Shown here piece after piece: positions 52,254-60,724 of a stretch of 64,000 bases of DNA. Within the stretch, counting starts at the first letter, position 1. Every line of letters begins with the position of its first letter. This stretch comes from Holophagales bacterium (GTDB taxonomy: Bacteria > Acidobacteriota > Thermoanaerobaculia > Multivoradales > Multivoraceae). The position numbers and the translations under genes are program-made. The notes below the pieces were generated by a model that was not told the origin of the DNA, made no database searches, and saw nothing but the letters and a program-made list of their open reading frames with translations. The stretch is taken from NCBI GenBank assembly GCA_009843505.1, contig VYDI01000034.1:186001-250000 (forward strand). Reading direction: 5' to 3'.

Positions 52254-54229
52254 GCACCCTCTCCAGGCTTGCTGTGGCCGTTGCGGCGCTCGCTGCACCA
52301 CTCGCGAGTCCGCCGCTCACAGCCCAGACCGGAGCCGCCGGCGACTGGCCGGCCTTCGGCGGCGATCCCGGCAACAGCAAGTACTCCACGCTGAACCAGA
52401 TCGACCGCGACAACTTCAAGGACGTGGAGATCGCCTGGCGCTGGCGCTCGATCGCCGCGGACACCGAAGTCCCGAGCAGCGTGCGACGCGGCCAGTTCAA
52501 GGCGATTCCACTCGCGGTCGACGGCCGGATCTTCGTCGCTACCTCGCTCAGCCAGGTCGCCGCGATCGACGCCGGGACGGGCGAGACGCTCTGGGCCTAC
52601 GACCCGGAAAGCTGGCGCGCCGGCCGGCCGGCGAACCTCGGCTTTCACCACCGCGGAGTCGCCTGGTGGACAGACGGCGAACGCGAGCGGATCCTGATTC
52701 CCACGCACGACCGCCGCCTCGTGTCGCTCGACGCCCGGACCGGAGAACCCGACCCCGGGTTCGGCGATGGTGGCACGGTTGAGATGACGCCGCACCTGGG
52801 TCGCGAGGTGATGGAGCGCCTGACGACGCACAGCTCGCCGCCGGCAGTCTGCGGCAACACCGTGATCGTGGGCTCGATCGTGGCGGACTTCGCAACTCAC
52901 AAGGAAGCGCCGCCCGGCTTCGTGCGCGCGTATGACATCCCGACCGGCGACCTCGCCTGGGTCTTCCACACCATCCCGCAGAACGACGAACTCGGCGTGG
53001 AGACCTGGGAGGACGAGTCGTGGCGCTACAGCGGTAACACGAACGTCTGGTCCATGATTACGGTCGACGAGGAGGCGGGAACCGCCTACCTGCCGGTCGG
53101 CACGCCGACGAACGATCTCTACGGCGGCCACCGGCTCGGTGACAACCTCTACGCCGAGAGCATCGTCGCGGTCGACTGCGAAACGGGCCAGCGCCAGTGG
53201 CACTACCAGTTCGTCCACCACGGCCTCTGGGACTACGACCCGCCCACTGCCCCCAACCTGTTCGAGGCGACGGTGGGGGGCGAGCGCGTGCGCGGCGTGG
53301 TCCAGGTCACCAAGCAGGCCTTCGCCTTCGTCTTCGACCGGGTGACCGGCAAGCCGGTGTGGGAGATCGAGGAACGCGAGGTGCCGCCAAGCGACGTGCC
53401 GGGCGAGCGTGCCGCGCCAACCCAGCCCTTCCCGACCCGGCCGGCCGCCTTCGACCGCCAAGGCATCACCGAAGACGACCTGATCGACTGGACTCCCGAA
53501 CTCCGCGCCGAGGCGATCGAGATCGCAGCGGACTACGACCTGGTGCCGCTCTACACGCCGCCGCGCTTCGAAGAGTCGGGCAAGCCGACGATCCAGTTGC
53601 CGGCCGACGGCGGCGGCGCGAACTGGACCGGCGCCGCGGTCGATCCCGAGACAGGGATCCTCTACGTTGTCTCCCATACCCGTTCGGCCAGCGTCTCCCT
53701 GACCAGGCCGGATCCGAACCGCTCCGACCTGAACTTCGTGCCGGATCGTTGGTACCGGACCGTCGAGGGACCCCGTGGACTGCCCCTGGTCAAGCCGCCA
53801 TACGGGCGAATCACGGCGATTGATCTGAACACCGGCGAGCACCTCTGGATGGTCCCGCACGGCGTCGGTCCGGTGAACCACCCAGCCATCGCCGACCTCG
53901 AACTCGGCCGGCTCGGGGTCGCCACTCACACCGCGGCGCCCCTGGTCACCCCCACGCTGCTGTTCGTCACCGCGACGAGAGAGCACTCCGGCGACCCGGA
54001 AGCGAACGAACCCGACGTACCGCCCGAGATCAGCGTCTACGACAAGGCGACGGGCGAATACCTGGGGGGCATCGAGCTGCCCGGCACTCCCAATTCGAAC
54101 CCGATCAGCTACGAGCACGGCGGCCGGCAGTACCTCGCCGTCGCCACCGGCGGCGGCCGGTTTGGAATGGGCGGCGGCGGAACGACTCCCAAGCTCGTCA
54201 CGCTCGCGCTGCCCCGAGAGGAACCCTGA
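52250..54229 (+). CDS. PQQ-dependent dehydrogenase, glucose dehydrogenase-like, apparent CTG start
   Basis: 659 residues if started at CTG 52250-52252, which overlaps the previous stop as CTGA; this gives the signal peptide STLSRLAVAVAALAAPLASP. An alternative GTG nine codons later would leave a very short signal. The mature part starts GDWPAFGGDPGNSKYSTLNQI and follows the membrane glucose-dehydrogenase propeller: LGFHHRGVAWW, VVHHGLWDYDPPTAPN-like stretch (read as FVHHGLWDYDPPTAPN) with the catalytic Asp region, and late GTPNSNPISYEHGGRQYLAVATGG. No fused membrane domain is present. Electrons may pass to the adjacent DUF6644 proteins or cytochromes. The exact sugar or alcohol is unknown. 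Confidence 0.88.
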   Translation: MSTLSRLAVAVAALAAPLASPPLTAQTGAAGDWPAFGGDPGNSKYSTLNQIDRDNFKDVEIAWRWRSIAADTEVPSSVRRGQFKAIPLAVDGRIFVATSLSQVAAIDAGTGETLWAYDPESWRAGRPANLGFHHRGVAWWTDGERERILIPTHDRRLVSLDARTGEPDPGFGDGGTVEMTPHLGREVMERLTTHSSPPAVCGNTVIVGSIVADFATHKEAPPGFVRAYDIPTGDLAWVFHTIPQNDELGVETWEDESWRYSGNTNVWSMITVDEEAGTAYLPVGTPTNDLYGGHRLGDNLYAESIVAVDCETGQRQWHYQFVHHGLWDYDPPTAPNLFEATVGGERVRGVVQVTKQAFAFVFDRVTGKPVWEIEEREVPPSDVPGERAAPTQPFPTRPAAFDRQGITEDDLIDWTPELRAEAIEIAADYDLVPLYTPPRFEESGKPTIQLPADGGGANWTGAAVDPETGILYVVSHTRSASVSLTRPDPNRSDLNFVPDRWYRTVEGPRGLPLVKPPYGRITAIDLNTGEHLWMVPHGVGPVNHPAIADLELGRLGVATHTAAPLVTPTLLFVTATREHSGDPEANEPDVPPEISVYDKATGEYLGGIELPGTPNSNPISYEHGGRQYLAVATGGGRFGMGGGGTTPKLVTLALPREEP

Positions 54230-54231
54230 CC

Positions 54232-56385
54232 ATGAAGCTGAAGCGCACCGTCCTTCTTGCCGTTGGAACGGCCTTGTTCCTGGCCGCCGCGGCGGCCTCC
54301 CAACCGCCGCCGCGGCGGGCCGAGGCCGCATACGGAGTCGACGACGCCGCGCTGGTCGCCGCCGCCGGCCGCACCGCCGACTGGCTGACCTACGGCGGCA
54401 CCTACAAGGAACAGCGCTACAGCGTGCTGGACCAGATCAACGACGGCAACGTGGGCCAGCTCGGCATCGCCTGGGTCCAGGAGACGAACACGAAGCGGGG
54501 CCTCGAGGCCACGCCGCTGATCGTCGACGGCGTGATGTACGCGACCGGCGCCTGGAACGTCATCTACGCCCTCGACGCGGTGACCGGCGAACCGCTGTGG
54601 ACCTACGACCCGGAGGTTCCGCGCTCGATCGCGAACAAGACCTGCTGCGACGCCGTGAACCGCGGCGCCGCCCTCTACCGGGGCAAGGTGATCTCCGCCA
54701 CCCTCGACGGACGGCTGATCGCCATCGACGCCGAGACCGGAGAGCTCGCCTGGTCGACGATGACCGTCCCCGAGGACTCGATGTACACGATCACCGGCGC
54801 GCCCCGGATCGCCAAGGGCAAGGTGATCATCGGCAACAGCGGCGCCGAGTACGGCGTGCGCGGCTACGTCGACGCCTACGACGCGGAAACCGGCGAGCGA
54901 GCCTGGCGCTTCTACACCGTGCCGGGGAACCCGGCCGACGGCTTCGAGAACGAGGCGATGCGGATGGCCGCCGAGACCTGGACCGGCGAGTGGTGGACCG
55001 GCGGCGGCGGCGGCACGGTCTGGGACTCGATCGTCTACGACCCGGAACTCGATCTGCTCTACATCGGCGTCGGCAACGGCGCGCCCTGGGACCGCAACCT
55101 GAGGAGCCCCGGAGGCGGCGACAACCTGTTCCTCTCGTCGATCGTGGCGCTTAAGCCCGACACCGGCGAGTACGTCTGGCACTACCAGACGACACCCGGC
55201 GACACCTGGGACTACACCGCCACCCAGCCGATCATGCTCGCCGAGCTGCCGATCGGCGGCCGGGTGCGCCAGGTCCTCATGCAGGCGCCGAAGAACGGCT
55301 TCTTCTACGTCCTCGACCGCCGCACCGGCGAACTGATCTCGGCCGAGGAGTTCGTCACCGTCACCTGGGCCAGCCACGTCGATCTGGCCAGCGGCCGGCC
55401 GGTCGAGCTCGCCGGCGCCCGCTACACCGACCAGACCGTCAACGTATCGCCGGGGCCCCTCGGCGGCCACAACTGGCATCCGATGGCGTTCAGCCCGAAG
55501 ACCGGCCTCGTCTACATCCCGGCGATGGAGATGGGGAACTTCTACGTTCCGGACCCGAACTACCAGTACACCCCCGGACAGTGGAACCTGGGTGTCCGCG
55601 CGGCGGCCCCCGAAGACATCCCCCAGGCAATCGTCGACGCCACCGGCCTTTCGGGCCAGATGCTGGCTGAAGACGCGCCGCCGGCCCTGCTCTCGGGCCA
55701 CCTGCTGGCCTGGGATCCGGTCGCCCAGCGCGAGGCCTGGCGGGCGCAGTACACGATGCCCTGGTCGGGCGGCGTGCTTGCCACGGCCGGCAACCTCGTC
55801 TTTCAGGGCACGCCTTTCGGCCAGTTGACCGCGTATCGAGCCGATGACGGCGAGAAGCTCTGGGAGAGCTACACCGGCAGCGGCGTCATCGCGCCGCCGA
55901 TCACCTTCGAGTCCGGCGGCACCCAGCACATCGCCGTCATGTCCGGCTGGGGCGGCGCCTTCGGCATCGTCGGCAGCCGCTCCGCCCGGCAGGCGGTCGA
56001 GTCCGAAGGCCGGATCGTCGTCTACGCCCTCGGCGCCACCGGCCGGCCGATCGAGCGACAGGAGCGCCGCGAGATCCGGGTCACCCGCGTCGATCACGGC
56101 GCCTCTACCGCGGACATCGATGCCGGGCGCCGGCTGTTCAACCAGTACTGCCTCGTCTGCCACGGCTACGGCGCGGTCTCCGGCGGCGTCACGCCCGACC
56201 TGCGACAGTCGTCACAGCGGGTCTTCGACTCCTACGAGGCCGCCCTGCTTGAAGGCGCCCTCGTCGACGTCGGCATGCCCAGCTTCGCGCCCGTCCTGGA
56301 CCGCGACGACGTCGCCCTGCTCAAGGCCTACGTCCTCCACCGCCGCAACATGCTCGCCGACGAGCAGGCTGCCGCGGCCCCCTGA
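54232..56385 (+). CDS. Quinohaemoprotein alcohol dehydrogenase (PQQ and cytochrome c)
   Basis: 717 residues. Signal peptide (KLKRTVLLAVGTALFLAAAAAS), then the PQQ propeller: DWLTYGGTYKEQRYSVLDQIN, vicinal disulphide NKTCCDAVNRG, GEWWTGGGGGTVWDSIVYDP, catalytic TTPGDTWDYTATQP, and a C-terminal cytochrome domain with CLVCHGYGAVSGGVTPDLR and Met ligand region VGMPSFAP. The residue two after the catalytic Asp is Thr, so a calcium rather than a lanthanide enzyme is more likely. Such proteins oxidise alcohols and pass electrons through their own haem. It begins two bases after the preceding PQQ gene and its stop directly abuts the opposing DUF1501 stop. Confidence 0.94.
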   Translation: MKLKRTVLLAVGTALFLAAAAASQPPPRRAEAAYGVDDAALVAAAGRTADWLTYGGTYKEQRYSVLDQINDGNVGQLGIAWVQETNTKRGLEATPLIVDGVMYATGAWNVIYALDAVTGEPLWTYDPEVPRSIANKTCCDAVNRGAALYRGKVISATLDGRLIAIDAETGELAWSTMTVPEDSMYTITGAPRIAKGKVIIGNSGAEYGVRGYVDAYDAETGERAWRFYTVPGNPADGFENEAMRMAAETWTGEWWTGGGGGTVWDSIVYDPELDLLYIGVGNGAPWDRNLRSPGGGDNLFLSSIVALKPDTGEYVWHYQTTPGDTWDYTATQPIMLAELPIGGRVRQVLMQAPKNGFFYVLDRRTGELISAEEFVTVTWASHVDLASGRPVELAGARYTDQTVNVSPGPLGGHNWHPMAFSPKTGLVYIPAMEMGNFYVPDPNYQYTPGQWNLGVRAAAPEDIPQAIVDATGLSGQMLAEDAPPALLSGHLLAWDPVAQREAWRAQYTMPWSGGVLATAGNLVFQGTPFGQLTAYRADDGEKLWESYTGSGVIAPPITFESGGTQHIAVMSGWGGAFGIVGSRSARQAVESEGRIVVYALGATGRPIERQERREIRVTRVDHGASTADIDAGRRLFNQYCLVCHGYGAVSGGVTPDLRQSSQRVFDSYEAALLEGALVDVGMPSFAPVLDRDDVALLKAYVLHRRNMLADEQAAAAP

Positions 56386-57645
56386 CTACGACGCCACGCC
56401 GAACACCGGCAGCGCCGCGAACTCGCCCTTCAGAACCGCGGTGGCGTCGTCCATCCCCATCCAGCCCTCGATCATCGACGCGTAGACCCGCCGGAAGTCG
56501 GTCGTCATCTTCAGGTTGCCGTCGTCGAGGTCGGTGAGGCTGGGCGTGTCGCCGTAGAAGCCGCCGGCGACGCCCTTGCCGGCGACGAACATCGGGCCCG
56601 CGGTGCCGTGATCAGTGCCGAGGCTCGCGTTCTCCTCCACCCGCCGGCCGAACTCGGTGAACATCAGCACCGCCACATCGTCGGCGCGGCCGATCCGGTC
56701 GACGTCGCGCAGGAAGCCCGCGACCGCGTCGGACATGTACATCAGCAGCCGGGCGTGGGTGTCGGCCTGGTGGACGTGGGTGTCGAACGAGTTGCCGCGG
56801 AAGCTCACGTAGTAGATGCGGGTAGGCAGCTCGGCCTCGATCAGGGCCGCGACCTTGCGCAGGTCGGCACCGAGGCCGCCGATGCCGTAGTCGACCGGCG
56901 TGCGGTAGCCGGACCAGGCGTCGCGCACGAGCGCCGCGCTGGAAGCGGCGTTGGCCGCCGTACCGCGCAGAAAGTCGAGGGCGTCGTTGCCGCTCGCCTC
57001 GTCCGTGCCGAACTGGCCGAGCGCCCGTTTCTCGCCGGGCGTGCCCTGGCGCCGGAGGCGGCCCGGGTCGTCGAACACCAGCGGCGAGTGCCGGGCCGCG
57101 CGCACCGCCAGGGACTGCGAACTGGCCACGTTGACGATGTAGTTGGGCGTACCGTCCGGCCCGTGATCGTCGGCGAGCCGGCCGAGCCAGCCGAGCGCCT
57201 CGCCGCCGTTCGGCACGCCCGTGTGCCAGAAGCCCATCGACGAGAAGTGGGACAGACTCGGGTTCGGGTAGCCGCAGCCCTCGACGACCGCCAGGTTCCC
57301 GTCCTTGTAGAGGCCCTCCATGCCGACGAGCGACGGGTGGAACCCGGCCTCCTCGGTGACGGCGATCACCCGCTTCGGGCGGATGCCCAGGTTCGGGCGC
57401 ACCCGGTAGTACTCGTCGTTGCGGAACGGGATGACGGTGTTCAGCCCGTCGTTGCCGCCGGAGAGCTCCACCACGACCAGGATGCGTCCCGATGCGTCCG
57501 AGATCCCGGACCGCAGTTCCTCAAGCGCGAGTGCCGCGGAGGTGCGGCCGAGAACCGCCGGAAGACCGGCGGCAACGCCGAGTCCAAGGAGGCCGCGGTG
57601 CAGGAAGTCGCGCCGCGAACAGCCGCAGGGAAGTCGTTCAGCCAT
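56386..57645 (-). CDS. DUF1501 family Tat-exported protein
   Basis: 419 residues. The ATG at 57645 has GAGGAG six bases upstream. A twin-arginine signal is seen: CSRRDFLHRGLLGLGVAAGLP. The body follows the DUF1501 pattern: ILVVVELSGGNDGLNTVIPF, YRVRPNLGI, SHFSSMGFWHTG, SFDTHVHQADTHARLLMYMSDAVAGF, LMFTEFGRRVEENASLGTDHGTAGPMFV. DUF1501 proteins form a pair with DUF1800, the gene just upstream. Together they are common in bacteria that degrade or secrete complex material; the activity is not known. Confidence 0.92.
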   Translation of the reverse strand: MAERLPCGCSRRDFLHRGLLGLGVAAGLPAVLGRTSAALALEELRSGISDASGRILVVVELSGGNDGLNTVIPFRNDEYYRVRPNLGIRPKRVIAVTEEAGFHPSLVGMEGLYKDGNLAVVEGCGYPNPSLSHFSSMGFWHTGVPNGGEALGWLGRLADDHGPDGTPNYIVNVASSQSLAVRAARHSPLVFDDPGRLRRQGTPGEKRALGQFGTDEASGNDALDFLRGTAANAASSAALVRDAWSGYRTPVDYGIGGLGADLRKVAALIEAELPTRIYYVSFRGNSFDTHVHQADTHARLLMYMSDAVAGFLRDVDRIGRADDVAVLMFTEFGRRVEENASLGTDHGTAGPMFVAGKGVAGGFYGDTPSLTDLDDGNLKMTTDFRRVYASMIEGWMGMDDATAVLKGEFAALPVFGVAS

Positions 57646-57655
57646 GGGAAACTCC

Positions 57656-59494
57656 TCAGCCCAACTGGTACTCGGGCGAACTGAAGACGAGGTAGAGCGT
57701 CGAGCGTAGCGCTTCCTCGACCTTCCCGGTCGCGGCCTGGCCTCGTGCGTCCAGGCCGGTCGACTCCAGTTCGCGCTCGAGGTGCCGCACCAGCGCCGCA
57801 CGCCCCTGGTCGGTCAGCGGAACGCGCAGGAACCGGTGCAGCAGGTGGTCGACCGCTCCCTCGACGTCGGTGGCGCCGGCCGCCAGCACCATGGCCCGCA
57901 GGTCGACGTCGAGGACGTGACGCGGCACGAGTTTGACCCGCTCGTAGGCCACCACGTAGCCGCGATAGCCGCCGTAGCGGGTGTTGTACTCCTCATCCGC
58001 GTCGGCCAGCGTGTTGGACGCCGCGTCGCCCTGCTTGGTCGCCGCCGTGATCGTCATCCCCCGCGCCAGACGCTCGCCGACCTGGCGATAGATCCCGGGC
58101 ATCCGCCGGTCCGGATGGCCGAACTCCTCGAGCGCCGGCGGAAACAGGACCGATCGCATCGCGTTGCCGCGCTCGAGCAACGTGGCCGGCGTGATCCAGG
58201 TCCGTCCACCCGCCCAGCCGGCCACGTTCGGCGGGTAGAGCAGTTGCTGGCCCAGGCGACCCGCGAGGCTGTTCATGTCGGGTACCGTGGGCGCCGTCGG
58301 CACGCCGAACTTGCGGTACGTCGAGACAAAGAGAGCGACCGGGCTCTTGATCTGGGTGGCGACCGACGGCGGACTGTAGAAGTCCCGCGACGACAGGATC
58401 GTTCGCAGCAGCGCCTTCAGTTCGTATCCCGATTCGCGCAGGCGCCGGCCCAGTTCGACCTGGAGCGCCGGGTCGAGTTCCTCCCGCACCAGGTAGCGGT
58501 AAACCTTGCCGGCGATGAACTCGCCGGTCGCCGGCTGCTCGAGGATGATGTCGAGCACTTCCTCGCCGCCCAGGTTCCCCTCGCGCCCCAGGAAGGTCTT
58601 CGGGCCACCGTCATGGAGATCGGCGTCGAACCGGAAGTCGAGGACGTCGTTGGTCCAGCCCGTGAACGCCCGCGACGCCTCCCGGATGTCCTGCTCGGTG
58701 TAGTTGCCGACCCCCATCGTGAACAGCTCGAGTAGCTCGCGGCCGAAGTTCTCGTTCGGGTGGTCCTTCACGTTCTCCCGGTTGTCGAGGTAGACCAGCA
58801 TCGCCGGATCGCGCATTACCGCGAGCACCAGGCTCTTGAAGTCCGCCGTGGCATGAGTACGCAACGTCCGGTTCTGGAGGTGCATCTTGCGCGCGTCGCG
58901 GACCTTGACTTCCGAGGTCGCGAAGTGGTCGTGCCAGAAGAGGGTCATCTTCTCTTCCAGCGGCCGCGGCGTCACCACCATCCGATCGGCCCACCACAGC
59001 GCCAGCCGCCGCGTCTCCAGCACGTTGCTGCGCAGCCCGTAGAAGAACTTGTCGACCACCGGCTGGATCGGCCGCGACGAACCCTCGGGTAGGACGTCCA
59101 CGCCGAGCGACCGGCCGTGCCGCCGCGCTCGCCGCACCGCCGCCGCCCGGCTGGGCGGGAACGGGTCCATTCCCGGATCCCAGATCCCGGATTCGTCGAA
59201 CGGCGTGAGCGCCGAGTCGTCGATCGTCTCGTAGTCCACGAGCCGGGCGACGGCGCCTTCCAGCCCGAGCGAAACGAGTTCCTCGATCTCCGCCGGCGTA
59301 CCGCCGAAGCCGGCCCGTTCCAGCAGGTGCGCCGCCTGCTCGTAACCGAAGTCCGACTCGGCCAGCGGCGCCAGGTCGCCGACCCACGCGTGGCCGGCCG
59401 TATCGACCGGCGCGCCGATGGCAGCTACAGGCAGGGCGATGCAGCAGGCGATCGCCACCGCCGCGCAGCCTCCCGGATGAACGCTATGCTTCAA
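57656..59494 (-). CDS. DUF1800 family exported protein
   Basis: About 612 residues from a TTG at 59494, where the signal KHSVHPGGCAAVAIACCIALPVAAIGA begins. The DUF1800 pattern is clear: AAHLLERAGFGGTPAEIEELVSLGLEGAVARLVDYE, EKMTLFWHDHFATSEVKV, NENFGRELLELFTMGVGNYTEQDI, AFTGWTN, and the late TQIKSPVALFVSTYRKFG and YPPNVAGWAGGRTWI. Function is unknown. A Cys-containing signal (GGCAAV) might make it a lipoprotein, but the site is weak. Its stop is ten bases from the DUF1501 start. Confidence 0.9.
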   Translation of the reverse strand: MKHSVHPGGCAAVAIACCIALPVAAIGAPVDTAGHAWVGDLAPLAESDFGYEQAAHLLERAGFGGTPAEIEELVSLGLEGAVARLVDYETIDDSALTPFDESGIWDPGMDPFPPSRAAAVRRARRHGRSLGVDVLPEGSSRPIQPVVDKFFYGLRSNVLETRRLALWWADRMVVTPRPLEEKMTLFWHDHFATSEVKVRDARKMHLQNRTLRTHATADFKSLVLAVMRDPAMLVYLDNRENVKDHPNENFGRELLELFTMGVGNYTEQDIREASRAFTGWTNDVLDFRFDADLHDGGPKTFLGREGNLGGEEVLDIILEQPATGEFIAGKVYRYLVREELDPALQVELGRRLRESGYELKALLRTILSSRDFYSPPSVATQIKSPVALFVSTYRKFGVPTAPTVPDMNSLAGRLGQQLLYPPNVAGWAGGRTWITPATLLERGNAMRSVLFPPALEEFGHPDRRMPGIYRQVGERLARGMTITAATKQGDAASNTLADADEEYNTRYGGYRGYVVAYERVKLVPRHVLDVDLRAMVLAAGATDVEGAVDHLLHRFLRVPLTDQGRAALVRHLERELESTGLDARGQAATGKVEEALRSTLYLVFSSPEYQLG

Positions 59495-59561
59495 GGTCGC
59501 CGCCGATGATAGCGGCTGGGCGCCCGACGGCAGGCCGTGGACCCTCAGGAGTGGCGAACGC

Positions 59562-60593
59562 TCAGGAGTGACCGAGCGACAGCAGGTTCTCGACCGGCTG
59601 GTACAGCTCCTCCAGGTAGGCGACGTCCTCCGCATCGAGGTCGATTGTCGTCGCCTCGACGAGCTGCTCGATCTGGGAGATCTTCGACACGCCGACGACG
59701 GGCGATGTGACCTCGGGCTTGTTCACCAGCCAGGCCAGCGAGATCTGCGCCGGCGTGCGGCCGTACTTCCCGGCCACTTCGACCACCCGGTCGGCGATGT
59801 CGAAGGTGGCGGCGCCGCCGTAGAGCATCTCGGTGCGCAGGCGGTCGCCGCCCTTCGAGCGGTCCGTGCCGCCCTCATCGAAGCTGCCCCTGTACGAGCC
59901 CGTGAGAATGCCGCGTGCCAGCGGCGACCAGGGCGTCAGCGCCACCCCGGTCCGCGCGCAGTACGGGTTCATCTCCCGCTCCTCCTCGCGGTAGACGAGG
60001 TTGTAGTGGTTCTGCATCGACACGAACTCGGTCCAGCCGTTCTGCCGCGCCGTCATCTGGAGCTCCGTGAACTGCCACGCGAACATGGACGAAGCGCCCA
60101 GGTAGAGCGCCTTGCCGCCCTTGACCACGTCGTGCAGCGCCTCCAGCGTCTCTTCGATCGGCGCCTTGACCTGGCCGGGAATGCCGTGCGGGTGGCGATG
60201 GATGATCAACTGGTCGATGTAGTCGAGGCCCAGCCGCTGCAGGCAGCCGTCGACCCCCTCCATGATGTGCTTGCGGGACAGCCCGCCCTGGTTCGGCGAC
60301 CGGCCCATCGGCATGGACACCTTGGTCGAGATCACGTACTCGTCGCGCGGCAGCAGCTCGCGCAGGAGCGAACCCACAACCCGTTCGCAGGCGCCGATCC
60401 CGTAGATATCGGCGCAGTCGAAGTAGAACAGCCCGCGCTCGATGGCGGCCTGGAAGATCGGCCGCGAGGCGTCGATGTCGAGCGTCCAGTCGCCCTGGTG
60501 ACCTCTGCCCGGCTCGCCGAAGTTCATCGTTCCCAGGCACAACTCCGACACCCGGAGTCCGCACTTCTCGCCCAACTGGACCACCTTCAACAC
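59562..60593 (-). CDS. Aldo/keto reductase
   Basis: 343 residues. The TIM-barrel pattern is LCLGTMNFGEPG, DCADIYGIGACERVVGSLL (catalytic Asp and Tyr), STKVSMPMG, LGLDYIDQLIIHRHPHG (His), and ALTPWSPLARGILTG. It resembles YajO/Gcy-type NADPH reductases of aldehydes or sugars. The start is GTG at 60593 with AAGGAGG seven bases upstream. It is separated from the secreted nuclease gene by 131 bases that contain two short palindromes. Confidence 0.92.
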   Translation of the reverse strand: MLKVVQLGEKCGLRVSELCLGTMNFGEPGRGHQGDWTLDIDASRPIFQAAIERGLFYFDCADIYGIGACERVVGSLLRELLPRDEYVISTKVSMPMGRSPNQGGLSRKHIMEGVDGCLQRLGLDYIDQLIIHRHPHGIPGQVKAPIEETLEALHDVVKGGKALYLGASSMFAWQFTELQMTARQNGWTEFVSMQNHYNLVYREEEREMNPYCARTGVALTPWSPLARGILTGSYRGSFDEGGTDRSKGGDRLRTEMLYGGAATFDIADRVVEVAGKYGRTPAQISLAWLVNKPEVTSPVVGVSKISQIEQLVEATTIDLDAEDVAYLEELYQPVENLLSLGHS

Positions 60594-60724
60594 GTTGCCG
60601 CCTCCTTCCGTCCAAGCGCGCGATGATAGCGACCGGCGGCTACGCCGCCGACCCTACTTCCGGAGGTAGTCAGGGGATGAAGCCGAACACCGCGTTGCTC
60701 GGCGTTGAGGATCTGGCGGCGGAC
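60594..60724. other. Intergenic region with hairpins
   Basis: CGGCGG with CCGCCG around a five-base loop (60634-60650) may end transcription of the nuclease gene; no T-run follows. CTACTTCCGGAGGTAG (60654-60669) is a near-perfect palindrome with one mismatched pair. The AAGGAGG of the reductase gene lies at the left end. Confidence 0.45.

Noticed and set aside
53215..53245. Lanthanide signature (Asp two after catalytic Asp) in the 52250 PQQ enzyme
   Set aside because: The surrounding HHGLWDYD matches membrane glucose dehydrogenases, where this Asp is normal and not linked to lanthanides.
60634..60669. Strong intrinsic terminator after the nuclease gene
   Set aside because: Hairpins are present but no T-run follows, so I list the region only as intergenic with hairpins.
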